A stretch of 64,000 nt of DNA from Paraspadella gotoi (lineage: Eukaryota > Chaetognatha): positions 3,511,869 to 3,575,868 of the forward strand of contig CM119265.1 of assembly GCA_051294375.1 (NCBI GenBank). The letters are read 5' to 3'. Made by a program: the position numbers and the translations under genes. Below the pieces are notes generated by a model, which worked only from the letters and a program-made list of their open reading frames with translations, made no database searches and was not told the origin of the DNA. Numbering within the stretch: the first letter of the stretch is position 1; every line of letters begins with the position of its first letter. Shown in pieces: positions 24,777 to 37,128 of the stretch.

Positions 24777-26175
24777 TCGTCCTCTAATTATTCCGGGGTT
24801 GCGTCCCCGCGTCTCACGAATCTTTTCATGATTCCATTAGGTTAAAAATTAAAATCTGTGATAGAAATCTTTTTTTTCCTCGATTATATCTTGTGATTTA
24901 TTACTTTGAAATGAGCGCCTAACCTTTCAAGGAAAAAAAAAGAACCTGGTACATAGTAAACTGGGTTCACCACTCTCCCTTTCTTTCTTAACCCCTCACA
25001 GTTTCCATGTTTAGATGAATTTCTCCCAAACCCGAATCCAAATGACCTCAAAAAAAATAAAATAATGGCTCTTTATTTCAAGAGTGTTCCATTTATGTCC
25101 GATTATCCTAGAATTTAATTATATTTTTTATTTATTTAGTTTAAACATGTTTTCAAAATCTTTGAACCAATCTGTAACCCTAATCCCTTACCCTAATCTA
25201 ATCCTGAACTCTAATCCTAAACCCTATTCACTTACAAAATCCTTAATCTTATTTAATATTCCTAACTTTTAACCTAATCTTTAACTAAAAAAAAATTCAG
25301 AATTAAAGACGAAATGGGGCGTTATGGGAAAATGAGGCCGACACAGCGAAGTCGTTTACGTCCAAACTGCCAAGTTCTTTAAATGAGTTACTCTGCATTG
25401 TCGCTCGCCTTTAAATCAGTTCGCTTTACTGTACTTGGGTTTAAAACGCGACAGGAAATTGAATAAGTAACGCAAAGTTGGTCGAGACGGTGGATTGGCT
25501 GTCAAATTTTGGGTTGTTTTGGTCGAAAACATTCTTTTTGTACTTGTCTCATGTCTAGAAATACATTAATTCTTTTAATTTATGGCCATGTTTTCTTCGG
25601 GGATAGGTGTACAGCGAAAAACCGCAAAAATTTCGATAAACATTGTTACAACCCAGTGATAATTTATTAATTTATTTTATTTGTCTCTCAGGACGTTGGA
25701 GGGAAGTTTATCAAAGTGAGTAATGAATATGAGGAAAGATATTAAATTCATAAAAAGAATTAATCAGATTTAAAATACCCAAAGAATCTGTTCCTTTCCC
25801 CCTAACTACTATCGACCACCATTAAAGCCCCAGCCCCATCACCCTCACCACCCTGCACCCTCCACCCTTCTTCGTTTTGTGAACCCACTCAACTTTTGTC
25901 AACCTTCTCACAAAATCTCACAAAATCCTTTGCCTTCACAACCCGAACAAATCCTTTTGCTAATTTTCGTTTTGACGTAAACGAAGATTCTTTCCATTTG
26001 ACAAAATATTATTTTTACCCCTTCGACCTCATTTCTTCTCTCCCGCTTTTTTTCTTTCTTTTTTTGTTGCTTTGATACCTTCTTTCTTTCTCCACTTTAT
26101 GTATTTTTCGAAGCTTCTTTTCACCTTCTTTCTTTATTTTTTCTTTGATACCTTCTTTCTTTTGCTTTAATACCT

Positions 26176-26227
<52 letters not shown>

Positions 26228-26479
26228 TTTTTTCTTTCTTTCATAATTTATTTTCTTACAATATCTTCTCTCACAGCTTTATCTCTGTATATGATATCTC
26301 TTTCATAGCCAACTATTTCACCTTCAAGGAAATGATTCAAAAGTTATTTATTACTTTTTTATTTAACCCAAATTTCAAAAAAATTGACGTCACTCCTCGC
26401 CGACTTTTTTATTACCGAACACAGTTGATGTCCTTATTTGGTTTATCACCCTGAGAAATATGCTTTTTGACCAAAATTA

Positions 26480-26511
<32 letters not shown>

Positions 26512-26584
26512 AACGTGGTCACAAAGAAGATTCTGTCTTCTTCAATCGTCTTTAATCGAATCAACTTTGATGACTTTTTACCAT

Positions 26585-26587
<3 letters not shown>

Positions 26588-26671
<84 letters not shown>
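26588..26671. repeat. (CT)n array
   Basis: Uninterrupted CT dinucleotides. Confidence 0.95.
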
Positions 26672-26676
<5 letters not shown>

Positions 26677-26724
26677 TATTTAAAGGGCTCCACAGATTCT
26701 GAGGAAAAAAAAAGAAAAGGGGGG

Positions 26725-26752
26725 CGTCGGGATTCGAACCCGGGGCGATTGG
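26725..26752 (-). other. tRNA T-arm/B-box-like fragment
   Basis: On the minus strand the sequence reads CCGGGTTCGAATCCCG, matching the pol III B-box (GGTTCGANTCC), with T-rich DNA soon after. No acceptor stem, A box or cloverleaf is found upstream, so this is not a tRNA gene. It could be a tRNA-derived SINE remnant. The equivalents at about 6,776-6,800 and 16,151-16,175 have lost one pair. Confidence 0.3.
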
Positions 26753-27295
26753 GATTTCTCTTAATTTCCCTTTAATTCAATCAAACCTCTGGAGATTCAC
26801 GGGCGATGGCTTCACGCTGACCGTGAATGAGGAGGAGGAAGAGGAGGGGGAAGGAAGAAGAACGGAGAATTAAAAGCGGGGAAAGGGAAAGGCAGAGAGC
26901 GGGGAAGAACCAAGAGGTATTTTTATGAGTCTCCAACTTTCTATTGTGAAATCCGTGGTGAGAAGGAATTTCGGTGTCACAATTCACGGCGTCTTTTTAT
27001 CTCTTTCTGTCCGATTCAAAACCCTTAAGGGGGTTCGGGTCTGCGCCGCTTAAGGGGTCACTACGGTTTTTAAAAAATGAAACGAAGAAAATATCCAAAG
27101 AATTTTGAAATTCATGAGGGTAAATCTCGAATTATTAACTAAGCAAATGGTATTAAGTAAATGATATTGAAAAAGTTTTTTTCAATTTAACTAAATCTAA
27201 AATACAAAATCGATCCCTAAAAAAAACAAACTTTCTCACCGTCAATTCACTCAAATGAAAAAAAAACGATAAAAATCCTTTCTTGCCATTTTTTT

Positions 27296-27362
<67 letters not shown>

Positions 27363-28068
27363 CTCTCTCTCTCACCCTCCCTTTAAGGCGCCCAATGACT
27401 CAGTGTGTTTCTCCAGAATCTTCTTCGTGTTTAATTGTTGTTTAATAGTTTTTTAATTTAGATTCCTCCGTCTCAGACAATTAAGGGACAAGTCGTATTC
27501 GCTATCGTCGCCATCGGCGTCGTCGTCGTCGCCGTCGTCGTCGTGGGGGCGAAAGAAGAAGCTTTTTTCCCAATATAAAAGGTTTGATAATTCCTCTTTC
27601 GGGGATTTACTAAGTAACAGATTCTCTATCGAGATTTTGTGACGATTTCAATTTTTTATTTTTTAACCAAAAATTAGTTGTTTTTTTTTTTTTTTTTAAA
27701 CTATGGATGGAAGCGTCGGTGCTTTTCATCGCCACTTTAAAATCTGCTGGAGGTCCAAAGAAAGAATTTGCTACATGGTACTAGCTACATGGTACTGAAA
27801 GAGAGAGAGAGAAAGAAAAAAAGAGAGGGAAGAATATTTAAAAGGAAATATGGCAAGAAACTAGTTTATAAATATTGTTTAGTTTAATAGCCCTATGTTT
27901 GTCCCCCAAATTATGCTACAGATGAAATTCCGTGTGGCTTTTCTGTCTCTCCCCTTTTATCCTCGCCTTCCCCCCCCTCCCTTTCACCGACAGCGACTTA
28001 ACTTCTGGTTTTTCATCGATTCTGTCTCACAAATCTTTTTGAACTCGTCATTCTCAGATCTCGCTTTG

Positions 28069-28149
<81 letters not shown>

Positions 28150-30475
28150 TTTTTCTTTCTCTCTATTTCCTTTTTTTGGTCCTTTTTTCTTTTTTCTGTC
28201 TTCGACAGACAGTCAAACGTAAACCTCTCAAAAATTATCATTTTGTTTTTGTTGAGAGAATGAAATCTCATTTTCTCTTGGATTTTGATAAAACGGATTT
28301 ACGGGCGAGAAAGGAATGTGGCTACAGTGAAGACCGACTTTAACGAAATAAAAAAAATAATCAACAATTTTTAGTTTAGTTTTATAGATTTGTTTGAAAG
28401 TCATTTAATAAAATTTTATATTAAACTTTTTAAAAAACTTCAAAAATACGTTTATAATAAATAAGAGAATTCTGACTGTATTTCTGTCAAACGCCTTATT
28501 CTCTCTCATTTCGAAAATCTTCCCATTTTTGTCATTTTTTTGTCAATTTTTCTGGGATTGTACGGCGGCGCAATGTCGGGATCACTAATTGACCGACGAG
28601 GAGTCGAAGATTTAAGGGAAAAATAATGTCGTCGTCGTCGTCTTTGACGCCGCCTTTAAGGGGACCCTACATTCCTTTTATTTCATCTTAATTTTTACGG
28701 GAAATCGTTGTCTCAGAAGGGGAGAAGGCAGTTTGGGGAGCGGCTTTTAAGTCTACGGGACAAAAATAATTTCATTCTTACGAAAAGAAGAAAAGCAAAG
28801 TCAATTTAGGTGACATTTTATTAGAATTAGTTTACAATTCCTTCTAGACTAACAATTCCTTCTCGGCTAACAACTCATTCAATACATATCCATAAGATAA
28901 CAAAATTTTATCGTTGTTGTCACTCAAATAAAAGTTTATTTCATTTACTAACTTTACTTATAATTTTACTACTTTATTCTAGAATAGGGGAATACAATTT
29001 TCAGAGATCAGAGCCTAATATCATTTAACGCCTTATAATTAGTAAAATAATAGTAATATTGTTTTTCCATTGCCTTAATCGAAAGCTTTTTCGTTTTCCA
29101 TAGAGATTGTTAGTAATACGGATTTTCCCATTTCATTGAGAGTTACAATCCCGCGCGCAAAAAAATTGTCGGTCCCTTTCATTCGCGACGGCAAAGTTGA
29201 AATACTCTTCCCGCGGTGAGATACTAATTTTAGTTTCTTTCGTAATCGATACTGTAGCCTGGAGGGACAAACGAGATATACAGAAAAAACTCTATTCACT
29301 CACTCTCCCTTTAATGAACAGATTCAAAGCTCGACGATCAGCATCAAAAAAGATAAATCCAAAGCGGAGAAGTAATAAGATTTAATTCGCTCGATCCGCG
29401 AGACGCCATCTTTACGGTTCTGATCTCAACTAAATGACCTTTTGCCCAATTAAAAACGTAAACGAAAAGTTATTATCGTAAGGGAAAAGAGAGAAAAAAA
29501 AATCTTTAAGATCTCTTAAAATATAAGAAGAGAAGGAGAGAGAGAGGAAGAGAAGAGAGAGGAGAGAGAGAGAAGAGGAGAGGAGAGAAGAAGAGAAGAG
29601 AGAGAGAGAGAGAGGAGGAGAGAGAGAGAGAGAGAGATTTGAATTAAAATCAATCACTAAGGAAAACAAAAAACGAGCTTAGCACATATCACAGAGTAAA
29701 AAAAAAATTAAAAATCCGTTTTTGTGCCTCTCGTTTTTACGAGATTAGAAATTCGCTAATAAAAATCTCAATCAGGAGAAAAAAAAGAGAGAAAAAAAAA
29801 AGATTTGAACTTCGATTCTTCGTCATAATCTCACACTTTTGAACGAGTTCAATTTGAAATAATTGTAATTCGAACTGACAGAGATTCCAAACTATAAGTT
29901 ATGTGTATGAGATACGCTTGTCTTTTTTCGCCGCTGCTTGCTCGTTTATTGTCGAGCTTGGTGAGTATGGGATCGTTGAAGTGAGCCCTTTTTATTAGGA
30001 GGAAAAGTTTGTGGTAAGCACAGATTAAGGTGTTGGTTACGCTAGTAGTAAAAATGAATCAAGAATAAATTAATAGATAAAAAATGTATCATCTGTATAA
30101 AGTTTGAATATTTTCTGCGTCGTTATCCACCCCACAGATGGGTGAGAACCAATTAACCTAAACAAAAGACATTTGTTTTTTTTTTCTCTTAATTTTTTAT
30201 CGATCGTTTCCGTAATTAATTTCGATTCTCAACGAAAATCCTGATGGAATCGAATCGAATTTTTTTCTCAGCCGCGCCTCCTTAATTTTAATCGATGACT
30301 CACGATTCCTTTTTATACTTTATTTAAGGGCGCAAATGAAATTAAAAAAAAATTATTAAACTATACTAAAAAAATGGGGGGAAGAATAGAGAGAAATAGA
30401 AGCAACGGATAATCGTTAATTGAGATCACGAAAAAAAATACACGAGAAAAGAGAAAAAAAATTGGATCGAGTTTA

Positions 30476-30782
30476 TCTAAGAAATTGACAAGGGTGAGAA
30501 AGATAGAACGATAACATTTTATGTTTCAGAAGATTTTATTAATCTTTTTTTATTTAAAAAAAAATCTTTTTTTTTTAACTTTTCGAATGAAGAATCGATT
30601 CTAATTTATATTCATTGAATTTTTTTCACCCTGAGTGATTCATTGCTTTTAACTAAATTGGGTTTAAAAAAAAGTAAAAAAAGGAGAATGAGAAGAGACC
30701 TCAAAATAATTGAGACCTCACAACAATTGTAAATCTCTGTTTTCAAATTAATCCCCTCTCTCTCTCTCTCTCTCTTTTTTTT

Positions 30783-30814
<32 letters not shown>

Positions 30815-31529
30815 ATCTCTCTCTCTCTTTTTTCTCTCTCTCTCTTTTTTTCTCTCTCTCTCTTTTTCTCTCCCCCCCCCTCTCTCACTCCTCTCTCTCT
30901 CTCTCTCTCCTCTCTCATCTCCTCTCTCTTTTTTTCTCCTCTCTCTCTCTCTCTCTCTCTCTCTTCCACACGCCGAGGAAAATCCGCTGAGGACAAAAAA
31001 ATAAGATTTATCGCATCGTTTTTCCAGAAGTTCAGGTGAAAACTCGGACGAACGTTAGGGTGGTTCGAAAAAAGAAAGTACAGTAATATATTTTTGTTTT
31101 TCTTACACTGTCAATTCCTGAACTCAGGTCAGTCTAACTGCCGACGAAATGAACACGGCCGTCCGCCTCGAAAGAAAAATATTAATTTTTTTAAACCAAA
31201 ACTTTAAAAATAAAAAAATCGATTTTTAGCCAAATGATTTTAAAGTAAGGATAGACAAGTTTAAAAATACGTCAATGTTTTAGATAAAAGAAAAAAAAAC
31301 AGTAAAAAAATCTTAGAGACTTTCTAATAACTAAAATAAGTCAAGAAGATATAATTGAAAATGATTTACGAGGGTGTGAAAATATTTTAATTAGATGAAT
31401 AGGTCAGAAAAGTATAAAGGTGGTTATTTCTTAACATTTAAACTAATTTTTCTTGTTTTGTTCTACGCTGTTACTCCGCTGATTTCTCTCTCGCTTCTAT
31501 CTTAATCTCCATCTCTCTCTCTCTCTTTA

Positions 31530-31571
<42 letters not shown>

Positions 31572-31780
31572 CTACTCTCTCTCTCTCTTCTCTCTCTCTC
31601 TCCTTCTGTCCCGGGCACTTTCTTTCTGCTCACTTTTTTAAATTTGTTTGATGACTGTCGAATAATTATTTTATGCAAAAATATAGTTATTTATAGTGAT
31701 TGAATTGTTTGCTTTGTTTTCTTCAACTAGATTCAATTAAGAGGAAAAAACACTCCGGACAAAAATGATTAATGATTTTT
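30476..31780. other. AT-rich unique sequence with (CT)n tracts
   Basis: This first single-copy sequence after the repeated region contains CT arrays at 30,757-30,963 and 31,509-31,604. The rest is AT-rich with no open frame I would defend. Confidence 0.7.
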
Positions 31781-31784
31781 TTAA

Positions 31785-31985
31785 TCCGCCGGCGCTCTCC
31801 ACGCCGACGACGCCGACAGCGCCGGCCCAACGACGCGGCCCGTCAAAACTTAAATGCGGCGCCAACGTCAGCTCACGAGCGACGTTGCGACCGGCGTCCA
31901 CCGGCGTCGTCTCGTGCGGCCATCCTTGTCGAGAGGGCGCCAAGGATCAAGGAGAGGCGTCACCAACTTTCGAGATTCGAAAAAC
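31785..31985. other. GC-rich island
   Basis: CpG-dense stretch with recurring GGCGTC/GACGCC words (for example CCGGCGTCCACCGGCGTCGTC), ending at a (GA)n array (32,003-32,100). Open frames exist on both strands without recognisable similarity. It could be a promoter island or an exon. Confidence 0.4.
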
Positions 31986-32001
31986 TGTGAAATTCAATCT
32001 G

Positions 32002-32055
<54 letters not shown>

Positions 32056-32159
32056 GGGAGAGAGGAGCCAGAGAACGAGAAGAGAGAGAGAGAGAGAGAG
32101 CGCTCAAGAATTGATTTCGGACTTTTTTCTCTGTTTCTCAAAATCAATCCAACGCGCAA

Positions 32160-32700
32160 AGATGGCGTCGGAAGGGAGAGAGTTAGGAGTGGGGGGGGGC
32201 AAGATGAGGAAAAGGAAAGAGAGTAAGTTCGAAGTTTTGGAAACTGGAGGGAGATTAAAGCTTTTCGTTGGAATATTACAGCGCAGATTCAAGAGCGAGA
32301 GCGAGTGAAGGAAAGAAATGAGGAACGCGGAGATGGAAGGAAGGGCGTTTAGGATGAGAAACGTGGGGTATAGAAGGGGGTAGGAAAAAGGATTTGAGAG
32401 ATTAACATTCAAACAAGAAAAGAAAAGATGAGGATTTGAATCAATTGACCGAAAAAAAAAAAAGTGTGAAGAAGAGCGAAAAAAAAGAGGGGAAGAATTG
32501 ATCGTTGGGGGAGGAGATCTTAGGCGGAGGACAAGAAGAGGGTGGTGGAGACTGGAAAGAGGGAGGGAGAGAGAGAGAGAGCAGAGAGAGAGAGAGGAGA
32601 GAGAGAGATGAGAGAGAGAGAGTAGAGAGGAGGACGAAGAGAAGAGAGGACAGAGGAGAGGGAGAGAGGGAGCGACGAGGAGTGCCCATGAAATTTATAG
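32160..32700. repeat. Purine-rich (GA/GGA) region
   Basis: Long stretch in which the plus strand is mostly A and G, with GA arrays at 32,567-32,625. An AAGATGGCGTC word at 32,158-32,168 resembles a YY1 site. Confidence 0.6.
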
Positions 32701-32792
32701 GCCAGAACACCCCCACAAAAATAGAAAGAAAAATCTGCATATTTCTTTAAAAATCCAAAAAATCAAAAATAAAAAAAAATAGTTTGGATAGA

Positions 32793-32945
32793 AAAAAAGA
32801 AAGAAAAGAAAAAAGAAAGAAAGAAAGAAAGAAAGATAAAGAAAGAAAGAAAAAAGAAAGAAATAGAAAAGGAAGAAAGGAAAAGAAAGAAAAAAGGAAA
32901 GAGAAGAAAGAAAGAAAAAAAGGAAGGAAGGAAGGAAGGAAGGAG
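32793..32945. repeat. (GAAA)n and (GGAA)n tract
   Basis: GAAA repeats with A-run interruptions end in a clean GGAA run at about 32,919-32,942. Confidence 0.85.
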
Positions 32946-33157
32946 AGATTGAGAATAGCGTAGCAGGATTTGTGACGTCACGGGCCTCGAGGAAATTCCA
33001 AAAGATTTCCAATCTTAATTCATTCGTTATTCATTTATTCATTTATTCATTTATTCATTGGTCTTAATCGTTCATCTCTTAGTCTTTTTTTGTCTCGCGG
33101 ATTTACTTTTGATTTTATTTTGTGATCCGCTTTGTCAACAATTCTTTGTGTGTGTGT

Positions 33158-33312
33158 NNNNNNNNNNNNNNNNNNNNNNNNNNNNNNNNNNNNNNNNNNN
33201 NNNNNNNNNNNNNNNNNNNNNNNNNNNNNNNNNNNNNNNNNNNNNNNNNNNNNNNNNNNNNNNNNNNNNNNNNNNNNNNNNNNNNNNNNNNNNNNNNNNN
33301 NNNNNNNNNNNN
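33158..33312. other. Assembly gap (155 N) entered through (GT)n
   Basis: N-run preceded by TGTGTGTGTG, the only GT array in the window, so the missing sequence probably begins as (GT)n. Confidence 0.95.
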
Positions 33313-33395
33313 ACTCGCGACATTGTTTAATGTTTAAACTTTTCGATAACAAACGAATTAACATCTCCTTAATCCGTGTACTCGTCATAGTTGAC

Positions 33396-33551
33396 GACAT
33401 TTTAAAATGTCAAAAATTTCAAAACTTTTCCCGCCTATCTTTGTTTAACAATGTTCTTTTGTTTATATTTTTCCAAACAATCAAAGCTTCCATTGAAATC
33501 TGAAACCAGTAATTACGTTTTAATCATTTCGAAAATCTTTGTTTCAGATTT
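33396..33551. other. Palindrome and 11-bp inverted repeat
   Basis: GACATTTTAAAATGTC (33,396-33,411) is a perfect 16-bp palindrome. AAATCTGAAAC (33,496-33,506) and GTTTCAGATTT (33,541-33,551) form an 11-bp stem with a 34-nt loop. Confidence 0.5.
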
Positions 33552-33588
33552 GACTAAAATTTAAAAAAATACCTTCGAGATCGAATTT

Positions 33589-33630
33589 GACCAATGAGAT
33601 CGAAGGATGTTCGCGATCGGACCAATCAGC
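33589..33630 (+). promoter_or_regulatory. CCAAT-box doublet
   Basis: GACCAATGAG (33,589-33,598) and ACCAATCAGC (33,621-33,630) have the same orientation with CCAAT starts 31 bp apart, a spacing common in NF-Y-driven promoters. A GCGATCGAT-rich stretch and a gap (33,687-33,809) follow. Confidence 0.45.
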
Positions 33631-34306
33631 GATCGATATTCCGCGTGTGAAACGTAATCGACATTTCCATCTGGCTAAAGAGAGAGNNNNNNNNNNNNNN
33701 NNNNNNNNNNNNNNNNNNNNNNNNNNNNNNNNNNNNNNNNNNNNNNNNNNNNNNNNNNNNNNNNNNNNNNNNNNNNNNNNNNNNNNNNNNNNNNNNNNNN
33801 NNNNNNNNNAATATAAATCTCGACATTTAAAACCTCTCTTTCACCCTTTGCACTTAATACAATCCTATTATGACGTCACAAATTCAAAGTTTTTTTTCTG
33901 ATTATCATGGATTTGCGTACGTCTAAACTCTCCGAGTTCAATTTATACCGGCGAGAATCTCTGCTTCAAATAACAAGAACAACAAAATCCTATTGTTACG
34001 CGAAACGAATCCCATGTATAAAGTCCGTGGCACCTGATCGCCACCTGTCGTCGCGTCGTCGTATGATTTAAAATAAAGACGAAAACAAACAAAAGGGAAA
34101 TCGAGATATTTTGCTTTGTTATTTGTTTATTTCGTAAAAAAAAGTGAAATTTTTGAAAGGAGATGTTTGTTTAAGAATGGAATATAATTAGAAACATAAA
34201 TCATATACTTGTGTATTACTCGAAAATGTTAATTTCACAAAAAATTGTCGCGGGAAATAACCTGGAAAATTGTTTGTAAATTTCAATTTCATACTGGAAA
34301 GAAAGC

Positions 34307-34338
34307 TAAAAAGAAAGAAAGAACGAAAGAAAGAACGA

Positions 34339-34393
<55 letters not shown>

Positions 34394-34402
34394 CAAAAAA
34401 GC

Positions 34403-34438
<36 letters not shown>

Positions 34439-34465
34439 AAATAAGCAAGCAAGCAAGCCAGCAAG
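34307..34465. repeat. (GAAA)n array passing into (GCAA)n
   Basis: GAAA repeats with two GAAC interruptions change to AGCA/CAAG repeats from 34,443. Confidence 0.9.
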
Positions 34466-34574
34466 AAAGCAAGCAATGACCCTTCTTCAGACGACTTCAA
34501 TCGACCATCGACCGATAAAGAGGAAAAAACTAATTTGTCTTCAAAGAAAGGAAAAGAAGAGTTTTTCTCACAAA

Positions 34575-34735
34575 TAACTTCTCTCCATCAACCTCTCTTT
34601 TCTCCCTCAACCTCTCTTATCTCCCTCAACCTCTCTTTTCTCCCTCAACCTCTCTTTTCTCCCTCAACCTCTCTTTTCTCCCTCAACCTGTCTTTTCTCC
34701 CTCAACCTCTCTTTTCTCCCTCAACCTATCTTTTC
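34575..34735. repeat. 19-bp minisatellite
   Basis: About eight tandem copies of CCCTCAACCTCTCTTTTCT with single substitutions (CTTATC, CCTGTC, CCTATC variants). Confidence 0.85.
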
Positions 34736-35054
34736 CTTCGCCTAAATAACTTTTTTTTCTTTTCTTTTCTTATTAAAAGGTTAGGATTTCGTATGTAGTT
34801 TTGATTATTTTGAATATTAATATATTAATAACCAACATCCGAACAGTAAGATTTTATTTTATAACAAATATTGGTTGTACCAATTTCATACATTTCATCT
34901 TCTCTCTCTCTCTCTCTCNNNNNNNNNNTCTCTCTCTCTGTCTCTCTTTCTCTCCAGACTTGATTAACTCCCTCCCTCTTGTTCTACAGGACCGTGAAAT
35001 ATTGGTTCGAGTCTGACTTCAGATTGGAAACCAAGGCGAGCTCGGGGTGCTGGC

Positions 35055-35055
35055 G

Positions 35056-35105
<50 letters not shown>

Positions 35106-35106
35106 T

Positions 35107-35136
<30 letters not shown>
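35055..35136. repeat. (GA)n array
   Basis: GA dinucleotides with GATA and GAAA interruptions. Confidence 0.9.
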
Positions 35137-35137
<1 letters not shown>

Positions 35138-35463
35138 TATTCCCTGATTATGCTCGCGGTGATAGCTTTATGTCTCACCCTCACTTTCCAAAAAACCTCC
35201 ATCTCTAAAAAAATGATAAAGTGCGCTGTAGATCAAAATGGAGTCTGTGGTTAAGAGAAAGGGATTTCGGTAGAAACTGAATTTGATATAGAGTCTATTT
35301 TACAGACTATAGACTATAATATTGGTCTATATTTTAAACTAGGAGTGTGAAATGTAAAGCGAGTTTTTGTTTTTGTTTTTGTTTTTATTTTTGTTTGTAT
35401 TTTGTATTAATTTAAACTTTTGTTAGTATGAAATAGAAATTCGTTAGGGTAAAAAAATAAAGA

Positions 35464-35560
35464 TGAAGAGAGGAGAGAGAGAGAGAAGAGAGAGAGAGAG
35501 GAGGGGAGAAGGAGAGAGAGAGGAGAAGAGGAGAGAGAGAAGAGAAGAGAGAGAGACAGA
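35464..35560. repeat. (GA)n-rich tract
   Basis: GA/GGA/GAA purine repeat, preceded by a (GTTTTT)n tract at 35,363-35,398. Confidence 0.85.
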
Positions 35561-35874
35561 CGAGAGCTGCAGAATATAAGAAATCTGCTGCGTTCATCCA
35601 ATCGAGGGTGGTAGTATTTTCAGCCCCGATTCGAGTAACGCTCCCTTTCATCTCGATCGTTTACAAAGCATTGTGTTATTCGGATTCTGCTACAAAAGAA
35701 ATGACGCCGAGCCAAAGAGCCGAAGGGTGAAAGTGGGAACGTTTTCATTTCAATCTAGACAAGGAACCAGTGGAACCCGGACAGAATACAAATTGGATAT
35801 GGAGTTTTTTTGTGGGCTTTTTCTCTCTTACTCTGTCTCTCTATCTCTTTATCTTTCTCTCTCTTTCGCTCTCT

Positions 35875-36057
35875 GAGCCAATCCCCTTGGCCTTGTGTTC
35901 CATCCAGATTCCTCACGACTTTTCTATTTGTTGCCAAAGCGAGACCATACTAGGGAAACCGCGCCAGTGTATGGAGGCGTCACTGAGGGTCGGAAGCCCC
36001 CAAAGTGTGATGCCCTATCCCAATAGGCAACCACAGGCAACCCGACTTTTGCAATAA
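35875..36057. other. Non-repetitive segment open on both strands (possible exon)
   Basis: Between two microsatellites lies about 180 bp of balanced composition. The plus frame runs to TAA at 36,055-36,057, with AATAAA overlapping that stop. The minus frame is also open, to TAG at 35,924-35,926, and reads protein-like (motif AYWDRASHFGGFRPS). Neither strand can be preferred and no family is recognised. Confidence 0.2.
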
Positions 36058-36071
36058 ACACATAGAAAAAA

Positions 36072-36086
36072 GAGAGAGAGCGAGAG

Positions 36087-36141
<55 letters not shown>
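36072..36141. repeat. (GA)n array
   Basis: GA dinucleotides with two GC interruptions. Confidence 0.95.
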
Positions 36142-36144
<3 letters not shown>

Positions 36145-36390
36145 GTTAGATTCTGCTTTTCTTGTACCGAAAGAGACATACGTAAAAGTTTAACCAATTT
36201 CTTTTTTTTTAATCTTAATTCTTAATCTTTGATCTTAATTCTTGAATCTCCATCGCAAAAACAGCGCCGTCCAGTTTCGACGCCGCGACGCCGCGACGCC
36301 GGGTTCCTTATTCTCGATCCTCAGCGGCGTCGCGAGATGGAGAGAGAGAGAGAAACTTCCGGGATTGAAAATCTGAGATTCCGCGCGATT

Positions 36391-36426
36391 ACGACGACGA
36401 CGACGACGACGACGACGATGATGATG
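36391..36426. repeat. (GAC)n/(GAT)n microsatellite
   Basis: ACG trinucleotides ending in ATG trinucleotides. A CGCGACGCCGCGACGCC duplication lies upstream at 36,283-36,300. Confidence 0.9.
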
Positions 36427-36561
36427 AAACGAGATGAGAGAAAACATTTTTGAATTTCATATTCAACAAAAGAATATCTACCAAGTGCAATACTAATATC
36501 CGTTAAAACTTATATATTTACAAATTGAATATCATCATTTCTTCCCTTGCAAATTTTTCCT

Positions 36562-36760
36562 CCTCCTCCTCCTCCTCCTCCTCCTCCTCCCGCAATCTCG
36601 GCTTTACTCGGAGGAGAGGATCGCCCTCATTGTTTCTCAATAAGAGAAGGAAGAGGAAGAGGATATTTCCGCAATCTGTGCTTCGTTCGAGACGAAGACT
36701 TTTTCCTCTCAGATTTGAGCGTCGTTGTCGTCGTCGTCGTCGTTGTCGTCGTTGTTTCGC
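36562..36760. repeat. (CTC)n and (GTC)n microsatellites with GC-balanced spacer
   Basis: CTC repeats (36,562-36,590) and GTC/GTT repeats (36,719-36,757) bracket a balanced-composition spacer. All six frames here are dominated by repeat-encoded residues. Confidence 0.8.
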
Positions 36761-36819
36761 AGTCGTCTTCTGCGCGTTCATCAAAAAAAAAGTTTTCGCC
36801 AGTCAAAGTTTTAACCCTT

Positions 36820-37128
36820 TTATATTTTCTTGAGAGAATAGGGACTGGGGAGGGCAGGTCCATTCTCTTTGAGAACGACAAGCGAGTTGGCAGGTTTTGT
36901 CGGCATCGATGACAAATGAGCCTCCAGTTGATGACACATTTCACCAGGGACAATGATCACCAACTTATCCGGATTTAATTTGATTTTTCGAAATTAATTC
37001 GTTATTAACGGTATCAATGCAATGGAACGAAATTTGGGATTCATCGTAATAATGGGAATTGGCATTTGACCTGTGACACATTCTGACTCAAATGGACCAA
37101 AGACACGTCCTTTTCTGTCCTCACAACC
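36820..37128 (-). pseudogene. Exon-like minus-strand segment with one in-frame TAA
   Basis: Reading minus from 37,128 the frame stays open for 44 codons, meets TAA at 36,994-36,996, then continues in the same frame for 57 codons to TAA at 36,820-36,822. The residues look protein-like on both sides of the internal stop: GRVFGPFESECVTGQMPIP before it, LNPDKLVIIVPGEMCHQLEA and NSLVVLKENGPALPSPYSL after it. There is no low-complexity repeat. No family is recognised. It could be a decayed gene or retrocopy, two exons separated by a very short AT-rich intron, a sequencing error, or chance. A frame this long with a single stop is not rare across 64 kb in six frames, so confidence is low. Confidence 0.3.

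Larger units (their letters stand above)
22266..30475. repeat. Repeated body, copy 4 (divergent)
   Basis: Same order of elements as copies 1 and 2 but about 0.9 kb shorter, with frequent single-base indels. The A-rich tract is replaced by short (GAAA)n, and microsatellites are more regular. The match ends at GGATCGAG near 30,470, after which unique sequence begins. Confidence 0.85.

Noticed and set aside
34995-35025. GGTTCGAGTCT, a B-box-like word
   Set aside because: Isolated match without A box, acceptor stem or T-stem pairing.
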